A stretch of 49,193 nt of DNA from NCBI GenBank assembly GCA_002308495.1, contig DBVW01000001.1, positions 2,684-51,876 of the forward strand. The letters are read 5' to 3'. Below the pieces are notes generated by a model. That model was not told the DNA's origin, searched no databases, and saw nothing but the letters and a program-made list of their open reading frames with translations. Made by a program: the position numbers and the translations under genes. Shown here piece by piece: positions 15,501 to 22,005 of the stretch (position 1 is the stretch's first letter; the number at the start of each line of letters is the position of its first letter). The stretch comes from Alphaproteobacteria bacterium UBA1254. Its GTDB lineage: Bacteria > Pseudomonadota > Alphaproteobacteria > RF32 > CAG-239.

Positions 15501-16873
15501 GAAATTTCGAAAACCGCGCGAGCGTTACGATAGGTGTTTTGTGCGTATATTTCAGGTTTGTAGCCTGCAAATTCAAGAAATTTCAGAAAATCCTGGCTCA
15601 ATGCCTGGGTTTTGAAATTATATGAAAGATTTTTTTCGCTTTCGAAAATATCACCGCTTATTGCAATTTCCGTATCTCCAGGGTATAAACCGGATAAATC
15701 TTTTATGGTTAAAACGTTATTGACAATATCGGCGCTTAATTTAAAGTTTCGAATGACATCATTGTTGTAATGGGCGCGAGTTGACATAATATCTGCTGCG
15801 ACATCATATTCCATCGCGGGTTCAAACTTTTTTCGCCCTTCGTCAAATTTTTTCAAGTATTCTTTCAAAATGACGCTGAACGGCATTAAATCAAAGTCTG
15901 TCATTTCAAAGATAACATCTATTTTTTTGCGATCGTTTGTTATGCTTTTGAGCGGAATTAAAACTCTGCCGGATCCGGCCATGTTTTCACCATATTTGAT
16001 TACAAAACTTGAAAGGTCTATCTGATTTGGGTTAACAGCCAATTCAATAGAAGCGGCAAGCGGATAATTATATTGTTCGGGCAGTAAAATTTGGCCTGAA
16101 ATGGTGTTTAAAAAGGTTGACGGCTTTTGCGATTCTATCGTGAAATTTCCTTGTATTTCGCTATTGTTTGATAAAACAGAACCGTCGAATCGGGCGTAAC
16201 TGTCAGACGAGGGGTGTGTTAAGACGAGATTTAACGAAGTGGCAAAACTTTCGGTTAAAGTTCCGACGTTTAAGGCAAAGCCGGCCGGGGTTTCATCTCT
16301 GATAAAGTTGCCGTCGATTCTGAAGGGCCCTATGAGGCTTTGAGCGGAAATATCCGCGTTTAATTTGTTGAAAACAGCATCAACATTAAGCGCTTTATCA
16401 ATAATTCTGACGGTCGAGTTTTGGAGCATAACGCTGTTAAATGCGATGTCAACTCCGGAAAGATTGAAGTTTTGTTTTTGATTGACATCAGAATACCAGT
16501 TTGTTTTGCCGTTGCTTAAAAATTCAACCAAGATTTTCGCATCTGTCAAATTCATCTTGTCAATGACAAAACGTTTGTGAATTAAGGGCATAAGACTTAA
16601 ATCAGTAACCATTTCTTTGACTTCTGCCAAAGGAGAAGAATCGGTATTATTTGTGTTATAAACTTTAATGTCGGTTGCTTTTAAATGGGGGCGCGGTAAA
16701 AATTTTAAGCTGATTGAACCGTTAATGACTACTTTTTTACCGGTAATGTCTTCAATTTGACTGGTAATTTTTGTTTTGTAACGATTCCAATCAATTGTTG
16801 AAATGTAATAAGAAATGCCGCCGAAAGCTATAATTATAAGCAATAAAAGGGCGAAAAATATTTTTTTAAACAC
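12596..16873 (-). CDS. Large AsmA-family protein with C-terminal coiled-coil and acidic tail
   Basis: AsmA-like proteins are inner-membrane-anchored, mostly beta-stranded periplasmic proteins linked to outer-membrane lipid homeostasis. I chose GTG 16873 (AGGAGA nine bases upstream; MFKKIFFALLLL gives a membrane anchor at once) over a TTG 42 bases upstream, giving 1425 residues. The N-terminal AsmA region opens IDWNRYKTKITSQIEDITGKKVVINGSISLKFLP in short steps; the AsmA-2 C-terminal region (about 780-1030) contains GSFEITKASLDGMDIEIIEDDL. Beyond the usual end lie a charged coiled-coil-rich part (about 1040-1290), a Glu/Pro-rich low-complexity stretch (about 1304-1368) and a short basic end. 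It is divergent from cdd. Confidence 0.88.
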   Translation of the reverse strand: MFKKIFFALLLLIIIAFGGISYYISTIDWNRYKTKITSQIEDITGKKVVINGSISLKFLPRPHLKATDIKVYNTNNTDSSPLAEVKEMVTDLSLMPLIHKRFVIDKMNLTDAKILVEFLSNGKTNWYSDVNQKQNFNLSGVDIAFNSVMLQNSTVRIIDKALNVDAVFNKLNADISAQSLIGPFRIDGNFIRDETPAGFALNVGTLTESFATSLNLVLTHPSSDSYARFDGSVLSNNSEIQGNFTIESQKPSTFLNTISGQILLPEQYNYPLAASIELAVNPNQIDLSSFVIKYGENMAGSGRVLIPLKSITNDRKKIDVIFEMTDFDLMPFSVILKEYLKKFDEGRKKFEPAMEYDVAADIMSTRAHYNNDVIRNFKLSADIVNNVLTIKDLSGLYPGDTEIAISGDIFESEKNLSYNFKTQALSQDFLKFLEFAGYKPEIYAQNTYRNARAVFEISGNLKQIKLMPFEFGMDNINVTGAIGLKRDRRNALFLSLQSENINFDNYIKPLPENNENTAFADKIKNLLNNFKILNQSDVHAELTLKQGAYRHMPFENLNVNLDASNGEINIKKLSIEEIASAKFNAEGKISNLGVNPSFDNFKYDIQTSDFASFKDKFNFELPDWPLFKTTNDVQLQGLISGTTDSANISTNAKIEKMSAAYKGKIFRQDQKLYWRGNLELKAPDFVSFATQINLDYNPENLSANVFTFKSDVEGSFGNWRATNMDAFIGANNFTGAFAYLKKDDRPTIKANISANMFEFDRFVFTDANTPQVKDKKKPHTFLQKPTWSKASINYKAFQNFDLNAKFNIKNLSYITSYIENVSLLMEIKNGNINVKNFTAVKNTAPMTANFVIENGNMPRIKGNFNITDYPLENFGGSIYNLKKGTLKLEAQYESQASSIEDFVNNLTSQGSFEITKASLDGMDIEIIEDDLSKRERSDDLEAFLKNNLSFGTSSFEIISAKFDTKQGDFTIKEAMMLSPLVTIDVSGNGSLPDWTMDTTFKTRFNRLKDNPAVTFYLKQSIDNPELSLHIENLKNKYDSYWAKIEQEAKEKEEARLKALRERMSETQGKRLKQFNLINAEILPRIKRYKPFSSDLRINSVYESIETQAQDILKDLRSIENKSSGEYTDKDIDACNLQLDVYEPLLNELITQLDDNYIFDLRLHIANAFKNISNIYENSNEKSKNYQNTLNSYTMRLVQLNSTVILNDLDMVKSSRNSIEESIGIINDVYTEAFKIKESADNENKILILDKYYSTMSDLSQKASAELKKLNTNLEDLFLYIQDIIYFEQTGKHKIPQKKENDQISEQNEETQPVEEQITIENSKTDENLPQEFTQIEEDEQIIPETIIETVNIIPEPELVVEIEPEPEQPLLIEINDDYSSKAKLSGTITRKGAKKTEINEQNQDSVPLLRPIIGEVSVEGNVTRN

Positions 16874-16915
16874 GAAATAATTCTCCTGTATCAAATACAA
16901 AAAAGTCTTTGCCAA

Positions 16916-16946
16916 TTGTTAGAATAATGTATATTATCTTTATAAT
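16916..16946 (+). promoter_or_regulatory. Candidate promoter of the nucleoside salvage operon
   Basis: A perfect TATAAT at 16941-16946 lies 33 bases before the cdd start. The best -35 is TTGTTA at 16916-16921, with a long 19-base spacer. Confidence 0.5.
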
Positions 16947-16978
16947 CAATTAATTTTTTGTATAAAAGGCAGATAAAA

Positions 16979-17377
16979 ATGGCAGTTGCAGAAACACTTT
17001 TGAAAAAAGCTCTTGAAGCAAGGAAAAATGCGTACGCTCCTTACTCTCATTTTAAGGTCGGTGCGGCGCTTGTAACACCGAAAGGTCATATATATGTCGG
17101 TGCGAATGCGGAAAATGTGTCATATCCTTGCGGGACTTGTGCGGAAGCGGGAGCAATTGCCGCGATGGTTGCCGGCGGGGAAACGAAAATTGCGGAAATT
17201 TTAATTGTAGCCGATTCAAAAGAGCTTATTGTTCCTTGCGGGGCGTGTTTGCAGCGTATTTTGGAATTTTCAAATAAAAAAACGAAGATTTATGCGGCTA
17301 ATATGAAGGGTGTTCAAAAAACTTTTCGGTTAAGCGAGCTGCTCCCCGTTGCTTTTAATGAGGATTTGAAGAAATGA
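16979..17377 (+). CDS. cdd: Cytidine deaminase
   Basis: Cdd deaminates cytidine and deoxycytidine to uridine and deoxyuridine. The 132-residue length fits the small tetrameric form. APYSHFKVGAAL is the substrate-binding start. NAENVSYPCGTCAEAGAI carries the catalytic Glu (in TCAE) and the first Zn-binding Cys, and PCGACLQ gives the other two Zn-binding Cys residues. I chose ATG 16979, preceded by AAGG at nine bases, rather than a TTG seven codons upstream. First gene of a salvage operon; its stop overlaps the punA start by four bases. Confidence 0.95.
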   Translation: MAVAETLLKKALEARKNAYAPYSHFKVGAALVTPKGHIYVGANAENVSYPCGTCAEAGAIAAMVAGGETKIAEILIVADSKELIVPCGACLQRILEFSNKKTKIYAANMKGVQKTFRLSELLPVAFNEDLKK

Positions 17378-18174
17378 TTGAAACGTATGTCAAAAATATC
17401 AAAAAAGCTCTTAACGGTTTTGATCCGAGCGTGCTCATTATTTTGGGTTCCGGACTCAGTGTTTTGGCTGATAAAATCGAGAACAAAATCATTGTGCCTT
17501 ATACGAAAATCGGGTTTCCAAAGATTAGTGTTGCGGGACATAAAGGTGAGCTGATTGCCGGTATGTTGGGAACTAAAAAAGTTTTATGTATGAACGGGCG
17601 CTATCATTTATATGAAGGGCACTCTCCGGCACTCGTGAAAGATATGATGTCATCATTTGAAAAAATAGGTATTAAAGAGGTCATTGCGACAAATGCCGCT
17701 GGCTCCTTGAGGGCTGATATGCCGGCAGGTTCGCTGATGATGATTACCGATCATATTAATTTTTCGGGGCAGAATCCGCTGATCGGGCTGAATAACGATC
17801 AGGAAGGACCGAGATTTCCGGATATGAGCAATGCATATGACAGAGATTTGCGGGAAAAAATGCGTCAAACAGCCAGAGAAAATCAAATCAGGCTTTATGA
17901 AGGGACGTATTTTTTTGTTGTGGGGCCTAATTTTGAAACAAAAGCCGAAGTGAAAGCCTTTCGTTTGATGGGGGCTGATGCGGTCGGTATGTCGACCGTG
18001 CCGGAAGTGATTGCGGCCGTTTATTTCGGAATGAAAGTTGTCGGTATTTCGGTTATTACCAATCAGAGCGCTGATTTGCAGACAACAGCATTGAGCCATG
18101 AAGAGACGCTTTTTGAAGCGCGTCAGGCAGCTGTCGATCTGCAAGGTCTTGTTTTAAAGTTTTTGGAGAAATAG
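17374..18174 (+). CDS. punA: Purine nucleoside phosphorylase (trimeric family)
   Basis: This enzyme phosphorolyses purine nucleosides to base and ribose 1-phosphate. The 266-residue protein has the trimeric PNP/MTAP signatures: ILGSGLSVLA at the phosphate site, FPKISVAGHKGELI, GRYHLYEGH, NAAGSLRADMPAG, VGPNFETKAEV, VGMSTVPEV and VITNQSAD, whose Asn is typical of true 6-oxopurine PNPs. Length is normal. The ATGA overlap with cdd shows coupling. With the neighbouring deoA it feeds pentose 1-phosphates into metabolism. Confidence 0.93.
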   Translation: MIETYVKNIKKALNGFDPSVLIILGSGLSVLADKIENKIIVPYTKIGFPKISVAGHKGELIAGMLGTKKVLCMNGRYHLYEGHSPALVKDMMSSFEKIGIKEVIATNAAGSLRADMPAGSLMMITDHINFSGQNPLIGLNNDQEGPRFPDMSNAYDRDLREKMRQTARENQIRLYEGTYFFVVGPNFETKAEVKAFRLMGADAVGMSTVPEVIAAVYFGMKVVGISVITNQSADLQTTALSHEETLFEARQAAVDLQGLVLKFLEK

Positions 18175-18175
18175 T

Positions 18176-19480
18176 ATGTTACCTCAAGAGATTATTCGCC
18201 ACAAAAGAAACAAAGAAATTTTAAGCAAAGAAGAAATTGAGTTTTTTATTAAAGGTGTTACATCCGAAGAAATTTCAGATGCACAAATCGGTTCTTTTAC
18301 AATGGCGGCCTTTTTAAACGGGCTTGATAAAGAGGAAACAGTTAATTTAACACTTGCTATGAGAAACAGCGGGGATGTTTTAAGCTGGAATTTGAACGGA
18401 CCGGTTGTCGATAAACATTCGACAGGCGGTGTCGGAGACAAGGTCAGCTTGGTTTTGGGACCGATTTTGGCCGCGTGCGGCGCTTATGTGCCGATGATTT
18501 CAGGGCGCGGATTGGGACACACGGGCGGAACGCTTGATAAATTAGATTCAATTCAAGGTTATCAAACAGCTCCTTCAAATTCGGTGTTTAAGAAAACGGT
18601 TGAAAAGGTCGGATGTGCTATTATCGGACAGACCGGAAATTTGGCACCGGCAGATAAGCGTATTTATGCTGTAAGAGATGTTTGTGCTACAGTCGAATCC
18701 ATTCCGCTTATTACGGCTTCAATATTATCTAAAAAATTGGCAGCCGGTTTGGAAACTTTGGTAATGGATGTGAAGTTCGGCAAAGGCGCTTTTATGGAAG
18801 CGATTGATGATGCACGAACGCTTGCTCGATCAATTGTCGATGTGGCAAACGGTGCCGGCACGAAAACGACGGCTCTCTTAACGGATATGAATTCCGTGTT
18901 GGGTTATACGGTCGGGAATGCGTTAGAAGTTGTCGAATCGGTTCAATATTTAAAAAATCAGAATGTTAATTCGCGTTTGGATATGGTTACGAAAGCTCTT
19001 TGCGCCGAAATTTTAACAAGCTCAAAACTTGCGCGTGATAATGACGAGGCGTATGCGCAAATTGAAAAAGCGTTATCTTCGGGGGCGGCTTTTGAAAAAT
19101 TTGCCGAGATGGTTAAAGCTTTGGGCGGACCGGCTGATTTTTCGGACAAGCCGAGTGAATATATGCCGAAAGCTTCGTTTATTGCGCCTGTTTTTGCAGA
19201 AGAGACCGGATATGTGGCAGATATGTCAACGCGCGATATCGGTTTGCTTTTAATTGAACTTAAAGGCGGGCGGACGCACCCTTCACAAAAAATTGATCAT
19301 GCCACGGGCTTTACCAATTTTTGCCAAATCGGAGACAAAGTCGATGATAAGACTCCGCTTTGCTTTGTTCATGCACAAAGTGAGGAAGATTTTGAGCGGG
19401 TCGAAAGCAGGCTTCATGAGTTTATCAAAATCGGGGAAAAGCCTGAAACGAGATCTGTTGTGTTGGAAGTCGTTAAATAG
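18176..19480 (+). CDS. deoA: Thymidine phosphorylase
   Basis: DeoA phosphorolyses thymidine and deoxyuridine to base and 2-deoxyribose 1-phosphate. The 434-residue length matches the pyrimidine phosphorylase family. The phosphate-binding KHSTGGVGDKVSL (about 80-92) and the substrate loop SGRGLGHTGGTLDKLDSI are intact, as are ADKRIYAVRDV, VMDVKFGKGAFM and, near the C-terminus, GGRTHPSQKIDH. ATG begins one base after the punA stop, with TTGGAGAA as ribosome binding site. Last gene of the cdd-punA-deoA operon; no obvious terminator follows before the rplJ promoter. Confidence 0.96.
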   Translation: MLPQEIIRHKRNKEILSKEEIEFFIKGVTSEEISDAQIGSFTMAAFLNGLDKEETVNLTLAMRNSGDVLSWNLNGPVVDKHSTGGVGDKVSLVLGPILAACGAYVPMISGRGLGHTGGTLDKLDSIQGYQTAPSNSVFKKTVEKVGCAIIGQTGNLAPADKRIYAVRDVCATVESIPLITASILSKKLAAGLETLVMDVKFGKGAFMEAIDDARTLARSIVDVANGAGTKTTALLTDMNSVLGYTVGNALEVVESVQYLKNQNVNSRLDMVTKALCAEILTSSKLARDNDEAYAQIEKALSSGAAFEKFAEMVKALGGPADFSDKPSEYMPKASFIAPVFAEETGYVADMSTRDIGLLLIELKGGRTHPSQKIDHATGFTNFCQIGDKVDDKTPLCFVHAQSEEDFERVESRLHEFIKIGEKPETRSVVLEVVK

Positions 19481-19506
19481 GTGCAAGAAAAAAGCAAAAA
19501 AAGTGC

Positions 19507-19535
19507 TTGACAATAGTGTTTTTTTCTTATATCAA
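19507..19535 (+). promoter_or_regulatory. rplJL promoter
   Basis: Consensus TTGACA at 19507-19512, 17-base spacer, TATCAA at 19530-19535. Transcription would start near 19542, giving a leader of about 210 bases before rplJ. Confidence 0.7.
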
Positions 19536-19540
19536 TGCGC

Positions 19541-19650
19541 TCAGGTGATGACCTTTAAAAGTTATCACTCTGTCCAAGACTGTAGGCGGACAAACTCGTT
19601 TTATCCTTAATTTCCTACATAGACGGAGTTGAAAGAAGGTTTTTTAAAAT
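19541..19650 (+). promoter_or_regulatory. Ribosomal protein L10 leader, autoregulatory RNA
   Basis: The leader contains CCAAGACTGTAGGCG, then TTAATTTCCTACATAGACGG. CTGTAGG and CCTACATAG can pair, and the AGACGG end is typical of L10 leaders upstream of rplJ. In this class the L10-L12 complex binds the leader and represses rplJL translation. The assignment rests on recalled motif and position; a covariance search with the Rfam L10 leader model would settle it. Confidence 0.65.
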
Positions 19651-19753
19651 CAATTTTTTCTCCCCCTTAACAGGACAGGTTTGGTTGCCGTATAAAAAGG
19701 CAAGCGATTGTTTTTTTGTATGGTATGGTAAAATTTTTAGTGGAGACTTAATA

Positions 19754-20236
19754 GTGAACCGCGATGAAAAGAAACAACTACTCGATGAACTGCATGAACT
19801 GATTAACGGTTCTGAAGTTGTCGTTATCTCTCATTATAAGGGATTGACGGTGGCTGAAGTTTCAGAACTTCGTAATGCAATCAGAAAGGCAGGCGCCGGG
19901 TTTAGAGTAACAAAAAACCGGATTACTAAACTGGCTCTTAAAGACACAAAATTTGAAGGCTTGGCTGATCTGTTCAAAGGTCCGACGGCGATTGCTTTTT
20001 CAAGCGATCCGGTCGCAGCTTGCAAAGCATGTGTTAACTTTGCTAAAGATAATGAGAAGCTTATTATTGTCGGTGGCGCTATGGGAACAGGCAGTTTGAC
20101 TGTTGATGAAATCAAACGCTTGGCTACCATTCCGTCTATGGATGAACTCAGAGCGAAACTTATCGGTCTTTTGCAGGCTCCTGCATCTAAACTTGCGAGA
20201 GTTACAAAAGCTTATAGCGAAAAAGAGGCAGCTTAA
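19754..20236 (+). CDS. rplJ: 50S ribosomal protein L10
   Basis: L10 forms the base of the ribosomal stalk and holds the L7/L12 dimers. The 160-residue protein reads NRDEKKQLLDELHELI, SEVVVISHYKGLTVAEVSELR, the RVTKNRITKLAL motif, LFKGPTAIAF and a C-terminal helix for L12 binding. I chose GTG 19754 because GGAG lies eight bases upstream and homologues begin here; an upstream ATG in frame lies in the leader. It is followed by rplL after 57 bases. Confidence 0.97.
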   Translation: MNRDEKKQLLDELHELINGSEVVVISHYKGLTVAEVSELRNAIRKAGAGFRVTKNRITKLALKDTKFEGLADLFKGPTAIAFSSDPVAACKACVNFAKDNEKLIIVGGAMGTGSLTVDEIKRLATIPSMDELRAKLIGLLQAPASKLARVTKAYSEKEAA

Positions 20237-20293
20237 GGTTTTAAGTTACCGAAATAAAGAAAAGTTTAATTTTATTTTATTTGGAGAAAAAAA

Positions 20294-20668
20294 ATGGCAG
20301 ATTTGGCCAAATTAGTAGACGAATTATCAGCTTTGACAGTTATGGAAGCTGCTGATTTATCAAAAATGTTAGAAGAAAAATGGGGCGTTTCCGCCGCTGC
20401 TGCTGTTGCAGTTGCTGCAGGTGGCGCTGCCGGCGGTGCCGCTGCTGCTGAAGAGAAGACAGAATTTGATGTTATCTTGGCAGAAGCCGGTGCAAACAAA
20501 ATTAACGTTATTAAAGAAATCCGTGCTATCACACAACTTGGCTTGAAAGAAGCTAAAGATTTGGTTGACGGTGCTCCGAAGACAGTTAAAGAAGGTGCTC
20601 CGAAGGCTGAAGCTGAAGAAATCAAAGCTAAGCTTGAAGCTGCAGGTGCTAAGGTTGAATTGAAGTAA
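20294..20668 (+). CDS. rplL: 50S ribosomal protein L7/L12
   Basis: L7/L12 is the flexible stalk protein recruiting translation factors. It has 124 residues: the N-terminal dimerisation helices (LAKLVDELSALTVMEAADLSKMLEEKWG), an Ala/Gly-rich hinge (about 34-55) and the conserved C-terminal domain (EKTEFDVILAEAG, NKINVIKEIRAIT, GLKEAKDLVDGAPKTVKEG). GGAGAAAAAA precedes ATG. The usual downstream rpoB is absent; a strong terminator follows at once. Confidence 0.98.
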   Translation: MADLAKLVDELSALTVMEAADLSKMLEEKWGVSAAAAVAVAAGGAAGGAAAAEEKTEFDVILAEAGANKINVIKEIRAITQLGLKEAKDLVDGAPKTVKEGAPKAEAEEIKAKLEAAGAKVELK

Positions 20669-20690
20669 TTTCTTCAATTTCTAATTTATA

Positions 20691-20729
20691 AAAGCCCTAA
20701 CTTGAAAGAGTTAGGGCTTTAATTTTTTG
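20691..20729 (+). terminator. Strong intrinsic terminator after rplL
   Basis: AAAGCCCTAACT / AGTTAGGGCTTT stem (12 base pairs, with a four-to-six-base loop), then AATTTTTT. It ends the rplJL unit before any rpoB gene. Confidence 0.92.
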
Positions 20730-20732
20730 AAC

Positions 20733-20760
20733 TTGACAAATGATGAATAAATGCTAATTT
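20733..20760 (+). promoter_or_regulatory. Promoter of a small-ORF transcription unit
   Basis: TTGACA (20733-20738), 16-base spacer, TAATTT (20755-20760), with TG at 20752-20753 as an extended -10. It starts four bases after the rplL terminator. Confidence 0.6.
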
Positions 20761-20797
20761 CGATTTACTTTGTTACATTTATTAAATCATTGTGCTT

Positions 20798-20884
20798 ATG
20801 AAAAGAACTCTGCAACCTCACGAGATTGATGCTCCGCTTCCTGAAAGAGGTAAAGATTGGGATTGGTGTCCTGATGATGAATAG
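20798..20884 (+). CDS. Candidate 28-residue small protein
   Basis: An open frame of 28 codons begins at ATG 20798, MKRTLQPHEIDAPLPERGKD, and ends WDWCPDDE. It is acidic, hydrophilic and rich in Trp and Pro, unlike random A+T-rich sequence, and its G+C is higher than that of its neighbours. No Shine-Dalgarno sequence is visible (ATTGTGCTT upstream). It is the first frame after the promoter at 20733-20760. No family is recognised. It may be a real small protein or a piece of a decayed gene with the next frame. Confidence 0.35.
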   Translation: MKRTLQPHEIDAPLPERGKDWDWCPDDE

Positions 20885-20905
20885 TTACCCTTAGTACACG
20901 TTAGT

Positions 20906-21019
20906 ATGATGAGACCGAGAGAATCTGACGGTCCGTATGAACAACCGGTTGATCCGGAGTTCGAAAAGGATATGCGTGACTTCATACGCAGATTCAAAGA
21001 GGGAGATCCCGTCCTTTAA
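20906..21019 (+). CDS. Candidate 37-residue small protein
   Basis: An open frame from ATG 20906 (a second ATG follows at once) encodes 37 charged residues, including PYEQPVDPEFEKDMRDFIRR and the end FKEGDPVL. It is followed 16 bases later by an intrinsic terminator. Codon use is richer in G and C than neighbouring genes, and there is no Shine-Dalgarno sequence. The C-terminal half looks helical. Its position between a promoter and a terminator supports transcription; translation is unproven. Confidence 0.4.
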   Translation: MMRPRESDGPYEQPVDPEFEKDMRDFIRRFKEGDPVL

Positions 21020-21035
21020 GTTTTTGAAAATTTTG

Positions 21036-21067
21036 AAAACGCCTGAGAAATCGGGCGTTTTGCTTTT
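21036..21067. terminator. Intrinsic terminator, shared by convergent units
   Basis: AAAACGCC / GGCGTTTT stem, then TTTTGCTTTTT. The stop codon of the minus-strand HAD gene lies in the tail (21067-21069). Confidence 0.85.
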
Positions 21068-21915
21068 TAATCTTTTATCTTTTTATATTCTGCTTTTTGT
21101 AACTCTTCCAAATCACGCAAGACCGCAATTCGATATAATACGGCTTTGACGGCTATGTCTAAACCTTTGCCTTCGCGATAATCGGCGGGCAAAGCAAAAT
21201 CGACTCGGTTGTCTTTGAGCATTTGGGTTGCTTTGCGTTTTTTGTGGCTTTTGGGTTTATAAACAGCAATTGCCGTGCCGTTTCGGTCTTTAACCATTTT
21301 CATTGAGGGGATATCAGTCAATCCGTCACCGAAATAGATGATACGCGTAAAAGGAATGCGTCTGCTTTCATCGGGGGTATATTCATTAACGGCTTTGTCA
21401 TCAAGCTTTTTTAAGCCTTTGTTGATTTTTGAAAGGTATTGAACTTTTGCCTGATAATTGACAACGCGTGCCGGCCAAACAGGTGTGCCGTTTTCATCAA
21501 ATGCAAATGCACAACCGGCGACTTCCTTAAAATAGGGGCGAATGGAGCAACCCTCAATAATTTCTTCGTAGCCTGATGAAATGATGTAGTGTTCGATATC
21601 TAAATCCAAATATTTGCCGAAGTGGTTGATGCGGTCAAACCATTCTTCGACTCCCTCATAATATTCAATATTTGATCCGCAAGCTTTGAGCATTTCACGC
21701 GACAAACAAATATTTTTTTCTTTTGCCATTTTTGTAAAATAATACATGCTGCCGGTGACTTGGTCGGCATGATTTTCCAAAGACCAAGCGTTTGCCTTTT
21801 TCCAAAATGTTTCGGGTTTTAAGCCGAGCTTCGGGATAAGCAAATAATCTTGCATATACGTTGTGCTTAGGGTTTCATCAAAATCATAGACCAGGGCAAC
21901 TTTTGTTCGTTTCAT
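21067..21915 (-). CDS. HAD family hydrolase, paralogue of 7139-7969
   Basis: A second HAD phosphatase-like protein, 282 residues from ATG 21915 (a GTG four codons upstream is possible). Motif I is VYDFDETLS near residue 9, motif II is ISSG, and motif IV is FGDGLTDIPSM. The paralogue shares GLKPETFWKKAN, FDRINHFGKYLDLDIEHYIISSG, PVWPARVVNYQAKVQYLSKI and PADYREGKGLDIA. The DGT to DET change after the nucleophile differs from the first copy and may alter specificity. It stands alone, divergent from glyQS. The substrate is unknown. Confidence 0.8.
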   Translation of the reverse strand: MKRTKVALVYDFDETLSTTYMQDYLLIPKLGLKPETFWKKANAWSLENHADQVTGSMYYFTKMAKEKNICLSREMLKACGSNIEYYEGVEEWFDRINHFGKYLDLDIEHYIISSGYEEIIEGCSIRPYFKEVAGCAFAFDENGTPVWPARVVNYQAKVQYLSKINKGLKKLDDKAVNEYTPDESRRIPFTRIIYFGDGLTDIPSMKMVKDRNGTAIAVYKPKSHKKRKATQMLKDNRVDFALPADYREGKGLDIAVKAVLYRIAVLRDLEELQKAEYKKIKD

Positions 21916-22005
21916 TTTTTTTTTCACTCTTTACTTGCATTTTCTAAAGCTTTAATATAAAACGAATAAGTTAAAATTTAATCAATGATGTGAGGATTTT
22001 TTAAA

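Noticed and set aside
16874..16915. Possible 14-residue N-terminal extension of the AsmA protein from a TTG
   Set aside because: The GTG at 16873 has AGGAGA upstream and puts the membrane anchor directly at the N-terminus.
17653..18144. 163-codon minus-strand frame inside the purine nucleoside phosphorylase gene
   Set aside because: Shadow of a clearly conserved enzyme; the His/Arg/Phe-rich translation is typical of antisense frames.
20272..20625. 117-codon minus-strand frame opposite rplL
   Set aside because: Ala/Ser-rich antisense of the Ala/Gly-rich L7/L12 hinge; no start signal.
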